Source: Prochilodus magdalenae
Lineage: Eukaryota; Chordata; Actinopteri; Characiformes; Prochilodontidae
Direction: 5' to 3'
NCBI GenBank assembly: GCA_024036415.1
Contig: JAMWET010001330.1
Location: forward strand, 261,501-325,500
DNA length: 64,000 nucleotides
A program made the position numbers and the translations under genes. How positions within the stretch are numbered: the first letter of the stretch is position 1; each line of letters begins with the position of its first letter. A model generated the notes under the pieces. The model searched no databases. It saw only the letters and a program-made list of their open reading frames with translations, and had not been told where the DNA came from. Positions 1 to 49,437 of this stretch are shown here, piece by piece.

Positions 1-214
1 ATGGGCTGCTGTAAACATTTTAAAGAAAAATAAATCCAAGAATAAAAATCTACCCTTCATTTATGCGCCGAGGACTTTTATTCTGACACGATTGGGACAG
101 CTCATGTTCTGGAAGAAACAGAAACGATTGTTTTTCTGTCAAAGTTGTTGCAGCAGTCTGGCTCAGATTGGTGCTTATTTCATGGTTTAGTTTAAAGGCT
201 TTTCTTCACAACCG
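1..214 (+). promoter_or_regulatory. fkbp8: Probable FKBP8 promoter and non-coding exon 1
   Basis: The coding start of FKBP8 lies in an exon that opens with a clear acceptor (cag ending at 2367), so an upstream non-coding exon is required. A strong donor (accg then gtgagt) at 214/215 is the best candidate for its 3' end. Inverted CCAAT boxes (attgg) occur near 91 and 165. The transcription start cannot be placed and may lie left of the window. The assignment is inferred from the splice signal and position only. Confidence 0.45.
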
Positions 215-2367
215 GTGAGTGTTTTAAGAATTTATGTTTATCTTAATAAATAAAAGGTAAATGTGACACCTGTCAACGGGTGTGTGGTAAATGCTCCAGT
301 AAACTTCGCTGGTCAGGTCAGGTTAGCTCGCTGTAGCAGCTCGGATGCTGGCTAATGCTAAGAGCAAACTTTACAGAAAGTTCTCGAAAGACTTGCCGAT
401 TTAAAAAGTGCACGTTTCTTAACGTGAACTAAAGCGGCGTGGTAATACAGCTCCCGTGAAAGTGCGTATTATGTCACACTGCAAATGTGAACAGATAAGT
501 CGCTATAAGTGATGTTAATGTGCTATATTGTGCTTGTTATTCTTCGGTGTAGCTAGCTAGCTAACATTAGCCTTCTAGCTACCTAGCAAGCTGTATTCGT
601 CCATGTTAATGAGATTTTTAACTGGAATAAGGGCAGATGTTTAATCAGCTGTCGTCTTGTCCTATGTCCCCAATGTCCTCAGATAGGTTTCAATGTCATT
701 AGAAATTACAGACCTCCGTTGTTTACAACGCCAGAAATGAGATTTACGTCAGTGGATAGCAATATAGATGTTAACCTAGCTGGTTATCAGATAGATCATT
801 TTAATTCGGTCCCAAAACTGCGATTTAACGCGGCAAAATCAGTAACCTCCGACACCATTAGGTAGTTAAACATTTAACTCTATAAATCACTGAATAAACC
901 AACTGTCTGGGGAGCTTGTGTTTCTGTCTGAAACCTGAGTCAGGTTCGGTTATGTCAGGCTAAATGATATAGTCTTCATAAATCAGATTTTAAATGGTTT
1001 TAAATGGCGGTTTATGCTGGCAGGCTAACCTGCAGTAGGTTAACGTTAGTTAGATTACGGCTTTGGAAATAATGCTGCAGTAGCTGTGTAGCTCGCCCTG
1101 CCTTTTGTAAGCTGCTTAAAGGCTTGCAAACCCATCTAAAATCTCTCCATCATTGACCAAGAATACTGTGAATGCACTATTCAAGTCGAAGGGAATAGCT
1201 GCTGCACAAGAGATGTTAATCTGTGGGGCAGTGGAGTTCATATCGCAGATGTCGATCAAACATGCGCACAAATGATATCACTGCAAATACAGTGGTGCTT
1301 GAATGTTTGTAAACCCTTTTTCATTTTCTATATTTCTACATAAATATGCCCTAAAATATCAGATTCTCACAGCTAAAAAGTATGTGAAAGTGAATTAGCA
1401 TGGAACAAAGGAGCTCTGGGTAACTTCTGAGCAGCTATTGGCTTCTGTCAAGTGTGAGTGTTTTTGAGTCCACCATCAGGACAACACTGAACAGCAGCAC
1501 TGTGCATGGCAGGGTTGTAAAGAGAAAGACGCTGCTCCTCCAAAAACGTTTCTGCCCATCTGTAGATCACATGAACAAGTTAGAAGGCTATTACTAAAAA
1601 CATTTTGGGGATAGACCAAAGCAGAACTTTTTGATTTAACCAAGAAGCATTATAGGGAAAGGAAAACACTGAATTTCAATCACCTTGTGATTGAACAATG
1701 CATTTTGTATATACAAGCGATTTCTGAAGGAAAATGTGAGGTTAACTGGATCTCAAGACCCATGCAGCAAGACAACAGTCATAAAGCACACAAGTCGTTC
1801 TACCAAAATGGTTAAAGAAGAATAGAGTTAATGTTTGGAAGTCAAAGTTTTGACCATAATAACAACCTAAAGTGAACAATTCATATCAGGAACCCACCAT
1901 CATCCCACAGTTGAAGCTGTTTTGTACAGAGGAATAGGCTAAAAGTTCTCCAAGTCGATGTGCAGGACTGATCAACAGTTGCAGTTATTACTGCGCAAAG
2001 GGGTCTTGCCAGATAACAAAAGCAAAGACTCACATTTTGCCACAGATTTGTAATATTGACTTATTTTTCTTGATGAATAAGCAACCAAGTGTAGTAGTTT
2101 TGTCTTATTAGTTTAATTGGTTTCTCTTTGTCTACTTCTGTTTCTGCTTATACGTTTATGCAGAAATATAAAAACAATCAAAAGTGTTTGCTAACTTTCA
2201 AGCACCACTGTTTGTTTCTATAGTTGATACACAGGGTTAGGTAGAGATGCTACCCTGCACATTGTATCATGACATGACTGGCCAGCATGGTTTCTGTGTT
2301 CTAATTCTGCTACTGTTGTGACAGTACACAAGAACAGAAAGCAGTAAATCATTTGTGTCTGTTTCAG
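215..2367 (+). other. fkbp8: FKBP8 intron 1
   Basis: Bounded by gtgagt at 215 and cag at 2365-2367. The first 1 kb is rich in GCTAGC and TAACGTTAG words (551-563, 1040-1049), a pattern also seen in the first introns of ELL and DOT1L. The remainder is AT-rich with no recognised feature. Confidence 0.6.
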
Positions 2368-2378
2368 ATCTTTGCAAG

Positions 2379-11952
<9,574 letters not shown>

Positions 11953-13345
11953 ACAAAATCTTAAGGATGCTGGTGCGAAGTAGACTTTTGGGTCCACCAA
12001 CATACCTGAATCCATCGTGCAGTACCATATTTTGACACAGATTTCAGATGGTGTCTGCATTTACCTTTCATTGCATGAAAGGAGACCTGGGAAAATGTAG
12101 ATGTGCAACGTGTTATATAAATCTTATTTATGTTCAATACAAATATATAATTACTTAGAACTGCATCTATGTACGGACTGATGTATCCATTAGATCACTG
12201 GACACTGTTATTTGTTGCTGCCAATTGCCCAGTGCTTCTTGTTTGAAAGGTACTGACTGATGTTGCTGAAATTTCTATTCAGGTGACATGGTTTAATCTG
12301 AATGCTCTGTATTTTGGAAATGTAAAGGGTGTTTTGCTAGTAAGGTTGTCAATTTTTTTAGTACTACATCTAATGTCATCTTCATTCTCTTACATTCTGT
12401 TTCTAAATCAACAAAGCTCTCTTTCTGATGTAGCTCATAGCTTTGAGTCCTGCACGTTTTAATGGGCTCTATATTCAGAAGAACATTGCACAGGGCTATT
12501 CCACAAAACAGTTCTCAGTTAGCCAGATAAGTCCCCGCTCTTTTTCTACTGGGCATGCTTGACCTGGGGCTGGAGTTATCTGGCTTACTGAGAAGTCCTG
12601 CTTTATGGACTGTCACCCTGGTTGCATTTGGGTCCATTTGCTTTGTATTGCCCACATGCTGCCTAATTTGCGGTTGGGAGCATATACCTCACCTTTTAGT
12701 TTCTCTATGACCAAACACTGTAAGGGTTTTCTAATAAGACCAATTATTATTATTTTTTAGACTTTTTAATTCTTTACTACACAGTCTAAATGTGTTGATT
12801 ATGTTTGTTTAATGTACAGCTTATTTATTTCAGCTGTTTAAATCTCACTTAATTGTTTTATTTCATATTGAATGATTGTTAGATGATCACTTGAAGTTGT
12901 ATAGAGAATTGGTCCCGGAAGTTCTAACCACATTCCTTGCTCTTTTTTTTTGTTGTTTTTTTTTTTTTGCACATGCAGTTTGTTAGGTTTAAAAGGGAAT
13001 TTCATTCATTTTTCTACATTTCAGTGTATTTCAGTGGAGACATGAACAAAGTCATTCAGAGTGGTTTAATAAGAAATGCTTCAGTTGAAGGGAAATGTAC
13101 TGACTCAGTTGGTAAGGGCTGGGGGCTACGTTGCAAATATATTCAATTTATTTACCATCCGAAACCACCAGTGGAGCTAAACACGTCTCCTGTGCTTTTC
13201 CATGGAACACTGATGATGGTAAAATAATAGTTAATCTGAAAGACAAGCTTTTATTTTTCCTTAGATCGTCCTACTATCTCTTAAAATAAGTTGATTGATG
13301 TATTTTAGGCTAAACATTTATAATAAAACTATATTATAGCTATGA
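11953..13345 (+). other. fkbp8: FKBP8 3' UTR (probable extent)
   Basis: About 1.4 kb follows the TAA with no convincing coding sequence. The first canonical AATAAA seen is at 13322, preceded by T-rich tracts near 12943-12968. A weaker AATACA at about 12136 could serve a short isoform. The ORF at 12937-13227 opens in a T-run and resembles nothing I know. The extent is inferred from the poly(A) signal only. Confidence 0.55.
13322..13327 (+). terminator. fkbp8: Poly(A) signal AATAAA, FKBP8
   Basis: Canonical hexamer about 1.37 kb after the FKBP8 stop codon and before the dispersed repeat that begins near 13360. It is the best candidate for the end of the transcript. Confidence 0.5.
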
Positions 13346-13979
13346 GTAAACTGAGTAGTCATTATCATTTCATGTAATAACTTCCTGCGAGAGAACTTTT
13401 GGAGGCGTTCCAACTCTTTAGACGTCCGGTTCCCATCAGCACCACTGTAAAAAAAAATTCAGATTGTGTAAGTTTCTCTAGAACAAAGAATTTCACACCA
13501 AACCACTCTGAATGGTTCTGTTGACATGTTAACCATTCAATCATCCAGAAATTCAGAAAAATCGGCGGAGTTCCCCTTTACACACCTGTAGTAGCTCATG
13601 CTCCATGCAATGGACGGCGAAGAAAGGAAAATGAACGTGTGATTAAACAGACACTTGCAGGGTTGAAAAGATTTCTGCCTTTTATTGTACATTTGTTCCG
13701 TTGTCCAACCTCATTGCTAATAGACGGGGCATTCCCTGGTCATAGGCTGGCAAATATTGACGTTGCTCTGACGCAGCCATGACTGGCCTTCTGTTTTCCC
13801 CTCTTCTTACGTCGTTTCTCAAACGTCCAACCCCGCATGGTTCGTGTTGTTAGACTCGTAAGTAATTCCTGACTAAACATTGTCAGGACGATTTGTTTAT
13901 TGATCCTCCTTTCATCAGTTAATGTAAACCTCTCGCCCTCCAGCATTTTGTTTACACTCTTTATAGTCAGGCATTTCCG
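13346..13979. other. FKBP8-ELL intergenic spacer
   Basis: About 630 bp between the FKBP8 poly(A) signal and the ELL GC box. It contains a dispersed-repeat copy at 13362-13540, followed by ggcggagttccccttta, a phrase common at the ends of teleost repeats. The tail is unremarkable. Confidence 0.6.
13362..13540 (+). repeat. Dispersed repeat, copy 2
   Basis: Matches 9836-9990 in ordered blocks and continues further, including ctctagaacaaag. It sits immediately downstream of the FKBP8 poly(A) signal. Confidence 0.6.
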
Positions 13980-14125
13980 AGAGTTGAGCTTGCGCCGAAG
14001 CCCCGCCCACGCGTCACGCACGCCTAATGAATATTCATGTGAAACTCAACGGAGGTTTTTCGTTGCGTTTTTTTCGTTTTTTTGACGACGACGGAGCGCG
14101 TGAGCGCGGTCGGAATGGTAGCAAG
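13980..14125 (+). promoter_or_regulatory. ell: ELL core promoter and 5' UTR region
   Basis: CpG-rich relative to its surroundings. A GC box (ccccgccc) lies at 14001-14008. A perfect 12-bp palindrome ATGAATATTCAT lies at 14027-14038. A YY1-type motif AAGATGGCGGC at 14123-14133 overlaps the ELL start codon, as is typical for TATA-less housekeeping promoters. No TATA box was seen. The start of transcription is not determined. Confidence 0.6.
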
Positions 14126-42542
<28,417 letters not shown>

Positions 42543-42670
42543 CCATATTGTGTTTATTCCCCCCTTTCTCGTCTGGAAACAAGACAATGAGAAAGAAACT
42601 TTGGATTTGTGGAATATTTCCTTTTGTTTTCTTTTTTTCTTTTTATTTTTTCTTTTTTTGCTTGCTCTTA

Positions 42671-42676
42671 AATAAA
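42671..42676 (+). terminator. ell: Proximal ELL poly(A) signal AATAAA
   Basis: Canonical hexamer 129 bp after the stop codon, followed by a GT-containing stretch (gttgctgttatg). It would give a very short 3' UTR. Confidence 0.65.
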
Positions 42677-45274
42677 GTTGCTGTTATGTAAAAATGCCAC
42701 GAAAAGGAGTATTTCCCCTCATGATGAGGGATGAACGCTCTCGTGAGGGCAATACAAACTGATGATATTGTTTCCTTTAATTATTGTTATTTTTTCCCTT
42801 TTTGTGAGAGGAGGGTCTTTGGCCTCTTCAGCCATGCTTGCCAGTGTAGTTACACTGCATTATGGGAAAGCCTTTTGTGGCATCAGTTCTCAGCTTCTCT
42901 CCCTCAAAGCACACAGATCTCTCAAAGAGCAGAAGAGGAGAATCCATCATGGGGATCACTTTACCAGCCCTTTTCCTTGCTTGTTAAACAGGGGGAAGCA
43001 ACACTGAAACAGATTTAGCAAAGCAGATCAAGTTGTCTTACTTTTGTTTATCGAAGAGAAAGCAAAGATTTAAGTGAATATCATGTGTTTCCCTATATAT
43101 TGAATGGAAGGTACTTATATTTTATGTTGTCTCTTTTTTTTATTTATTCTTTTTTTTTTTTTGTCTTCCCTGGGGTATACCAGACCTGTACACTCCTCAG
43201 TATGAACTTTTTTCCTTCCTTTTCAATGCTTAAAAAAAAAGAAAAAAATTAAAAATCAGTATTTATGCAAGCGCTGCCTTAGTTTTCAGGCGGTCCATAG
43301 TACGCAGTCCACCAATTGAGTTTCTCTTTCTTATGCAGAGTCCCCCACCCCACCCCCAAATACATCTCAAGCCAAGACCGTTTAGCCCTTTCTTACATTG
43401 TGTGCAATGTTCTACAGGTATCTTATGTGCAATGGATGCGGATTCTATGCCTACAGTAGAGAGCACGGTATGTCTGTGCAGCTTTGACAGATACGTACTG
43501 GTGAACTATGGTTGCGTTTACGCACTCACTTTATTGATTTTGTCTTACTCGAAAAGGACAGTACCCGTCAGAATAAGTCAGCATTCCCAGGCTTTCGTTG
43601 AAGTTAAAGGAATAATCTGGCATTTTCTAGCCTTTCTTTGCCTGTGACATCTTTTACCATAAGTGCAGCCCAAAATGCAGACAATTTCAAAAACTGTTGA
43701 ATACTCCTTTAAGCATTTTTGGAAAAAGCTGGTCTCTGAACTAAAGTCAGGTTTGATTTTTGAGTCACAAGAGCTTGAAGACAGATTCTCCAGACCTGTT
43801 GCCTGCTTTCTTTCACACAATCCCCTAGTATTACTACATTTGTGCAAGAGCATCTGATCGGCCTGGGTGGTGCTTTTGCATCAAGTATAAGATGGTGTTC
43901 TTCCCTTAGTCGAGATTGTATCCCTTTAAAAGTACCTCGCTTGTGCACACACGGGGAACTCCACACCGTGCTATACTTCTAATGATACTGTATTGTTGCT
44001 CAGTGCTACTGTTGTCTTTCTCTTTCTCAAGCCTTTTACGTTTAAGGGTAAATTGCTCCAAATTGTTTGTTTTGGGTAAATTTTTACCTTTTCTATCGTA
44101 ACGCACAACCTGCAGTTGTCTTAGTGACTTTGTTGTTTTCCTCCTATTCTGCAGCATTTTGAGACGACTGTTAAACTACCTTGAGGGATCAATGTCTCTG
44201 TCGCCACAAGTGTTCACTTTCCAATCACATCTGCATGGGATACTCTTGAAACTTCTCAAGCCTCGTATAGAGTGACTTGAAAATGATCTTGAGAGCGCTC
44301 TCTGCAACCAGTTCACCCGTCATCCTGTCCGAGCATCCATTGTATCCCTGATATTGACCTTTATGACCTTTTTATGTTTAAACATTAAAATCCAGCACTT
44401 TGCACAGCCTCTTGCTGTTACTCTTACCTGGGTTTTGTTGCGAGAAGACATTTGCCTTGTCCATCTAAAGTGCATGCTTTTGTGAATGTGTTTCAAAACA
44501 AGAAAAAAGACCAGTATTTGCATCATGGTGTCATACCACTGTTGAAGGGCATTCAAATCCAAACAAAGCCTGATGAGACTAATGCACACCAACACTTGAA
44601 GATAGAAAATACCCTTAGTTTTGCCATCAGTATGAGAAACAACAGCTCCTAATGCTGGCTCCTTTACAGTACATCGGGAATGGCCATTTTAGCCAAGTGA
44701 ATAGCTCTCCGCTCTCTTTGAGGCTGAGTGGTCTTCCTGTTTAGCTGTATATCTGAAACGGACCACATTTCAATGGGAGCTTATCAGCACAAGCCAGCAG
44801 AGCTGTTTTGTTTCATTTTTATGTCTTTGGGTATTTCGTAGTTCTAATTGGTGCTAAAGCTCATGGGTACAATCAGCAAACCCAGTACTGTTGGTTGGGT
44901 CTCGCATTGTTTTAGGACTCCTCTCGATCTTAAGTCTGTCTTAATTACAACATCGCTATCATTTTGCTTCAGTTATGCTATCAGCATTGCAAAAGAAATT
45001 GGCCTAAGAAGTAAATGCAACCCCAGAGAAGATGGCATTTGTTCGGATTTGGAGTCTGCTGTGCTATTAGCGTGAGCTGCAAATACACAAACACCGCAAT
45101 TCTGGGGTGAATGTGCCAAATGACCTGTTGTATAGGTTTGCATAAGATGAAATATGCTGCTGTTTTAGCAAAAGGGGAGGCTTTGGAAAAAAGTTTTGAT
45201 GTTAACGCTAAAACCCAAAGCGTGCTTTTTTTGAAACAATAAGGGACTGGGACTGAAATTTGTCTTAGTATTTC

Positions 45275-45280
45275 AATAAA
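45275..45280 (+). terminator. ell: Distal ELL poly(A) signal AATAAA
   Basis: Canonical hexamer with a T/G-rich downstream element (cgggtcgttttcatgttcc). It would give a 3' UTR of about 2.75 kb. Confidence 0.55.
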
Positions 45281-45300
45281 ATTCTTGAAAAACTTTCACT

Positions 45301-47181
45301 TTTCGGGTCGTTTTCATGTTCCTTATCGTTTAGTTTTGGCCAAACTAGGCCATCAGAAAGTTGTCCATCACCCACTAAGACAACAAACATCGTCTGTAGA
45401 ACGAATCTTTATATATTATACAAAAGAGGCACTTTACAAGAGAAGAGCTCTGTAAACGTAAGGTAAGAACTATAAAAAAAAAAAAAAGAAAAATCTAAAG
45501 ATGAAGATTGAAGGTTTTGTTGAAAGTGATCTTTATACTGTGTTTATTACTGCCCAAACAAATCTCCAAAATAGCAACTACAGCAGAGGACAAAAAGGTT
45601 CTTAACTGCTTCTTATTTGAAAGAGACTTTATCAGTCTGTTCATTAAGGACAGCTGCATTTCAATTATATAAAAATACATATTTTACTGAAATACTATGT
45701 GTATAAATTTTTTTTTTTTCTTCAGCATTTGAGTAACGGTGTTATGAGTTGCAACCTACATAGCGGGGTTTTTTTTTCTTTCACAGAGTTTTGCTTCTTG
45801 GCCTGACAAAAACATTGCCCTTAGCACCCCAACACAAAATATATGGACAGCACTGGTTTATTATTAAGAATGAACTTTGTCAGTGTTGGTTTGCTCATTT
45901 GGTCTCACTGGTACATTCGGTTCATTGCGATGTGTACCTTTGTCCAGTAGGTGGAAGCAGAGGCTTATGATGTTGGTTCTTAATGCATTTTCATTTGGGA
46001 AATTTTTGTCTATAGATTTTCACACAGTTAAGTGAAATGTTGTACCATCCAAATAAGAGTGAAAATCATGAAGCACTGCAGCATATCCACACACAATAGC
46101 TGTGACTGTGATCTGAAGAAAACTATGCCAAGGACAGCAGATAGGACAGGGTGGCACATTTCCCACAGCGACCATATGTTACTTCTCGGGGCCTCGAGTT
46201 CCAGGCTGGAACTGACACCTATAGCCACTCCTTTTATTGCACCAATGCCAACGCAATGCTGATCCGCAGATACATTACAGTGTGGGACATAGGCCTGCAC
46301 GTGCCTCTATAGGACAAAAAGTGATAAAGGTACACGCACAATGGGAGGAAGAGAATGCAATGTGTGAAATCCGTTGTTGTGCTCCAGTTGGCCTTGTGGA
46401 GCTGAGTTTGGCTCTAGACCACTGTGTAGGCCTCTGGTTTTTAGGTGGAGGGGAGCTTGAGGAGTGTCAGAGAGTTCAGCTTGGCAGCATGCCAGCGCCC
46501 TCGTTTGTCCAATAACACACACACAGCCCCTTATAAGACGCCCCAAGGTATCTTAGGACTGCAAATTGCAGACTGATTTCTACATTTGCTCTCTTTTAAA
46601 GTGTTGCAGTTAATGTATAGTCTGAAAGGGTCTGCTGAGCCAAAAGACCAGCCTGGGATTAGTTTAGTTTTACTGCAGAAGAAAAAGCAACCATCTTTTG
46701 TCAGAGGGTCCATTTTTTTTGTCCATCAAGACAGAAGTCAGTTTTGTCTTGAACTGTGAGTGCAGTTTTTCAATTTCTCGATAGCCTAGCCGTGGAAAGT
46801 TGCTTGTGTCTTGCGTGTTAGCGTTGTTATGACTGCAGATCTGCGTGAAACTGTCTGCCTATAGCATATTCAGCTGAATCTATCAGTATCCTAACCCTCA
46901 GATACTCTTTGCTGTGTGTGAGTTCACTGGGCTCTAGATCATGACTGGATACCACAGTTTCTTTGTGTTTTTTTAGATATCTCAGAGCAGCTGCCATGTA
47001 TACACAAGGCGGAGAAATGGCTTACAGAGACATTAAGTTGCTTGTGTGGAACTGGGTTGGACTTTCAAGTCCTCTACATTCTTTGCCTGAGGCAACATAT
47101 AGTTCCTCCAGGACTCTGGCGAGGTCTTGCCCCGAGACACTCTTCTGTACCACCTAAAGAGGTGCTTCTCTGTTACCTGAG
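45301..47181. other. ELL-DOT1L intergenic spacer, left part
   Basis: Follows the distal ELL poly(A) signal. Contains A runs (45475-45488) and T runs (45708-45720). Several short ORFs on both strands match nothing I know. No RNA gene was seen. Confidence 0.6.
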
Positions 47182-47504
47182 ACCATACTGACTGTACTGT
47201 AGTTAACTTGTATCTGGCAGCTTTCATTTCAAGGCTTCTCAGTGGTCAGGAGATGCATCACTTGCAATGCATTGCAAATGGCATAGACTGCATGATAGCA
47301 TCTGTTAATTGGTTCACTGTGGAATTCCATTTTCCTTCCGGCAAGGTCCTTTCTAAATAGCTCCGACTTCTTTTAAGTGGATATTTGAACAGAATCATTC
47401 CTGTAAGACTCTGCCTCAGTCTATTATCCCGAACAGATCACTCCGATTATTCTGCATTAATCACTCCTACATTTCCACACTGGGAAAGAGTTATCCCAAT
47501 AACT
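47182..47504. repeat. Long direct repeat, copy A
   Basis: Nearly identical to 51171-51442. For about 190 bp from accatac, only a handful of bases differ, including the stretch ggttcactgtggaattcc. After ttttaagtgga, copy A holds about 50 bp that copy B lacks, then both share ctgattattctg-like sequence and tcactcctacatttccaca. Confidence 0.9.
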
Positions 47505-47740
47505 AGAACAAGATTACTGTAGAAAGCTATCAACTTCCTTCACCATTTTGAGTCCTTCTCTTGAGGAACATCTTCAGCCTGTTCAGTGTAAACGAGTGGC
47601 TCAGCTAGGCAATCAGTCAAAGCGAAAGACAGAAAGAGGTTTGATGTATATTGTCATAGACATTTATTACTGCGTGTAAGGTAGCATTAATCATTTATAT
47701 AGCGCTGATATTTTGTATACATGTTAAGTCCATATCATAC

Positions 47741-47994
47741 ATATCGTCGCTGTTCATAGAAAAACAAGTATCTCCATTTTTGTTGATTTTTATTTTTATG
47801 CCTCATTTGATCACATAAGCTCCTGTTTACACTGTGTGGAAATTTTATGAAGAATGAACCAACAGAAGTGGCCCAAAACTGCTTGGAAAGACCTCTAGTT
47901 CCATTGACTTCTATTAAGTTAACCAAGGTCTTTGGCCCCTCCTATAAAGTTGCCATTTTGGAGATACTTGTTTTTCTTTGGACAGCGATGATAT
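47741..47994. mobile_element. MITE with 41-bp terminal arms
   Basis: The left arm (47741-47781, atatcgtcgctgttcatag, then aaaacaagtatctcca) is the reverse complement of the right arm (47953-47994) with about five mismatches. The enclosed 170 bp is non-coding. The element lies 10 bp before the Tc1 copy at 48005. Confidence 0.85.
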
Positions 47995-48004
47995 ATCAAA
48001 TATA

Positions 48005-48540
48005 TACAGGGGTTGGACAATGAAACTGAAGCACCTGTCATTTTAGTGTGGGAGGTCTCATGGCTAAATTGGACCAGCCTGGTGGCCAATCTTCATTAAT
48101 TGCACATTGCACCAGTAAGAGCAGAGTGTGAAGGTTCAGTTAGCAGGTAAGAGCACAGTTCTGCTCAAAATACTGCAATGCACACAACATTATGGGAGAC
48201 ATACCAGAGTTCAAAAGAGGACAAACTGTTGTTGCACGTCTTGCTGGCGCATCTGTGACCAAGGCAGCAAGTCTTTGTGATGTATCAAGAGCCACGGTAT
48301 CCAGGGTAATGTCAGCATGCCACCAAGAAGGACGAACCTCCACCAGCATCACGTAGTGACCTGGCCACTATCCTGCAAGAAGAATGGCTTAAACTCCCTC
48401 TGACCACTGTGCAGGACTTGTATATGTCATTCCCAAGACGAACTGACGCTGTATTGGCCGCAAAAGGAGGCCCTACACCATACTAATAAATGATTGTGGT
48501 CTAAAACCAGGTGTTTCAGTTTCATTGTCCAACCCCTGTA
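48005..48540 (+). mobile_element. Deleted Tc1-like element with intact ends
   Basis: Ends are perfect inverted repeats (caggggttggacaatgaaac at 48007; the complement ends at 48538) flanked by TA duplications at 48005-48006 and 48539-48540. Arms match over about 31 bp with one difference. Inside, an N-terminal transposase helix-turn-helix (GDIPEFKRGQTVVARLAG, then SLCDVSRATVSRV) is followed directly by the C-terminal tail (SFPRRTDAVLAAKGGPTPY). The catalytic core is missing. At 532 bp it is non-autonomous but structurally mobilisable. Confidence 0.93.
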
Positions 48541-48611
48541 TATGGGGAAAAAAAACCACTTCTAGCCTAAATCTCTTCATACCTAAAGTGAGTAGACTTG
48601 TTTTGGATACT

Positions 48612-49274
48612 TTAAAGGAGCAGTATGTAAGATTTTGGCTAATTAACTAAAATGATCAGTATTATGTGAAGAAGTAACCGTTTTGATGTTATGTCAAAGA
48701 CGTCTTTGTATCGTGTTCGGAGATGTCTACTGAAGTAAGCATGCTAACCAGCTAGCCCTGGCCCTGTCTTGTAATATCACTTTGTACCTCAAGAGGTGTT
48801 AGTGAGTCTCTATAGTGTTCATTCGAATCAGTCCAACGTGAGAGGATGAAGAAATAGTGCTGCTCCAGTTGTGTTTTCTGATCTTTTGTCAGTCATGCTG
48901 AAGGTGCTGCTCTCAGTTCAGTCATTTAAGGACCAATGGAATGGACCAGTAATGTAGCCAATGAAAGGACGAACAATTACAACAGAGGCTGGAGCTCTTG
49001 GCAAGCAGTGATCATCACCACCACGGTACACTTATAGGACAAAACCACGTTTGTCAGAATAGCAAAAGAAGTGGTATAAATAAAAGCAAGACGAGTTAAC
49101 ACTGGTTTTGCTTTTCACCACTGCCGCGGCTTTTGGCAAGTACAGGAATAAAGTTTGCAACCTTTCCACTAGACAAGTAAGACCTGAAAAGGCAGGCGGA
49201 GGGACTGTGCATTTCCTGGTGATATGATTGTGTGGATTGGACAGGTTGCATCATCATACAAATTGCTCCTTTAA
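48612..49274. mobile_element. TTAA-flanked short inverted-repeat element
   Basis: Left end TTAAAGGAGCAGTATGTAAG at 48612; the right end, reverse-complemented, reads TTAAAGGAGCAATTTGTATG. TTAA on both sides fits the target duplication of piggyBac or Kolobok elements. The 650-bp interior has no transposase, so it is a MITE. The superfamily is inferred from TTAA only. Confidence 0.75.
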
Positions 49275-49437
49275 TGTCAGTAACACGTGGCCCTCAGTTT
49301 GAAGGATCTCTGACACTGTGCTCATTACAAAGCATGCTATTGTTGGTAGAGGACGTAAGCTGCTCATGTCCTCACCCTTAGCTTTTGCTCTCACCTCTGT
49401 GCTCTCTTCTGCCGGTATAGAGATCATACATTAGCAA

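Larger units (their letters stand above)
42543..45300 (+). other. ell: ELL 3' UTR (long form)
   Basis: T-rich tracts follow the stop codon. A proximal AATAAA lies at 42671 and a distal one at 45275. The stretch between shows no convincing gene; the ORFs there are short and unrecognised. The long form is inferred and depends on use of the distal site. Confidence 0.55.

Noticed and set aside
1..33. ATG at the first base followed by a short frame
   Set aside because: It stops after about ten codons; FKBP8 coding begins at 2379.
45000..47200. Possible extra gene between ELL and DOT1L
   Set aside because: Only short, unlinked ORFs on both strands, with no splice-consistent series and no recognised domain.
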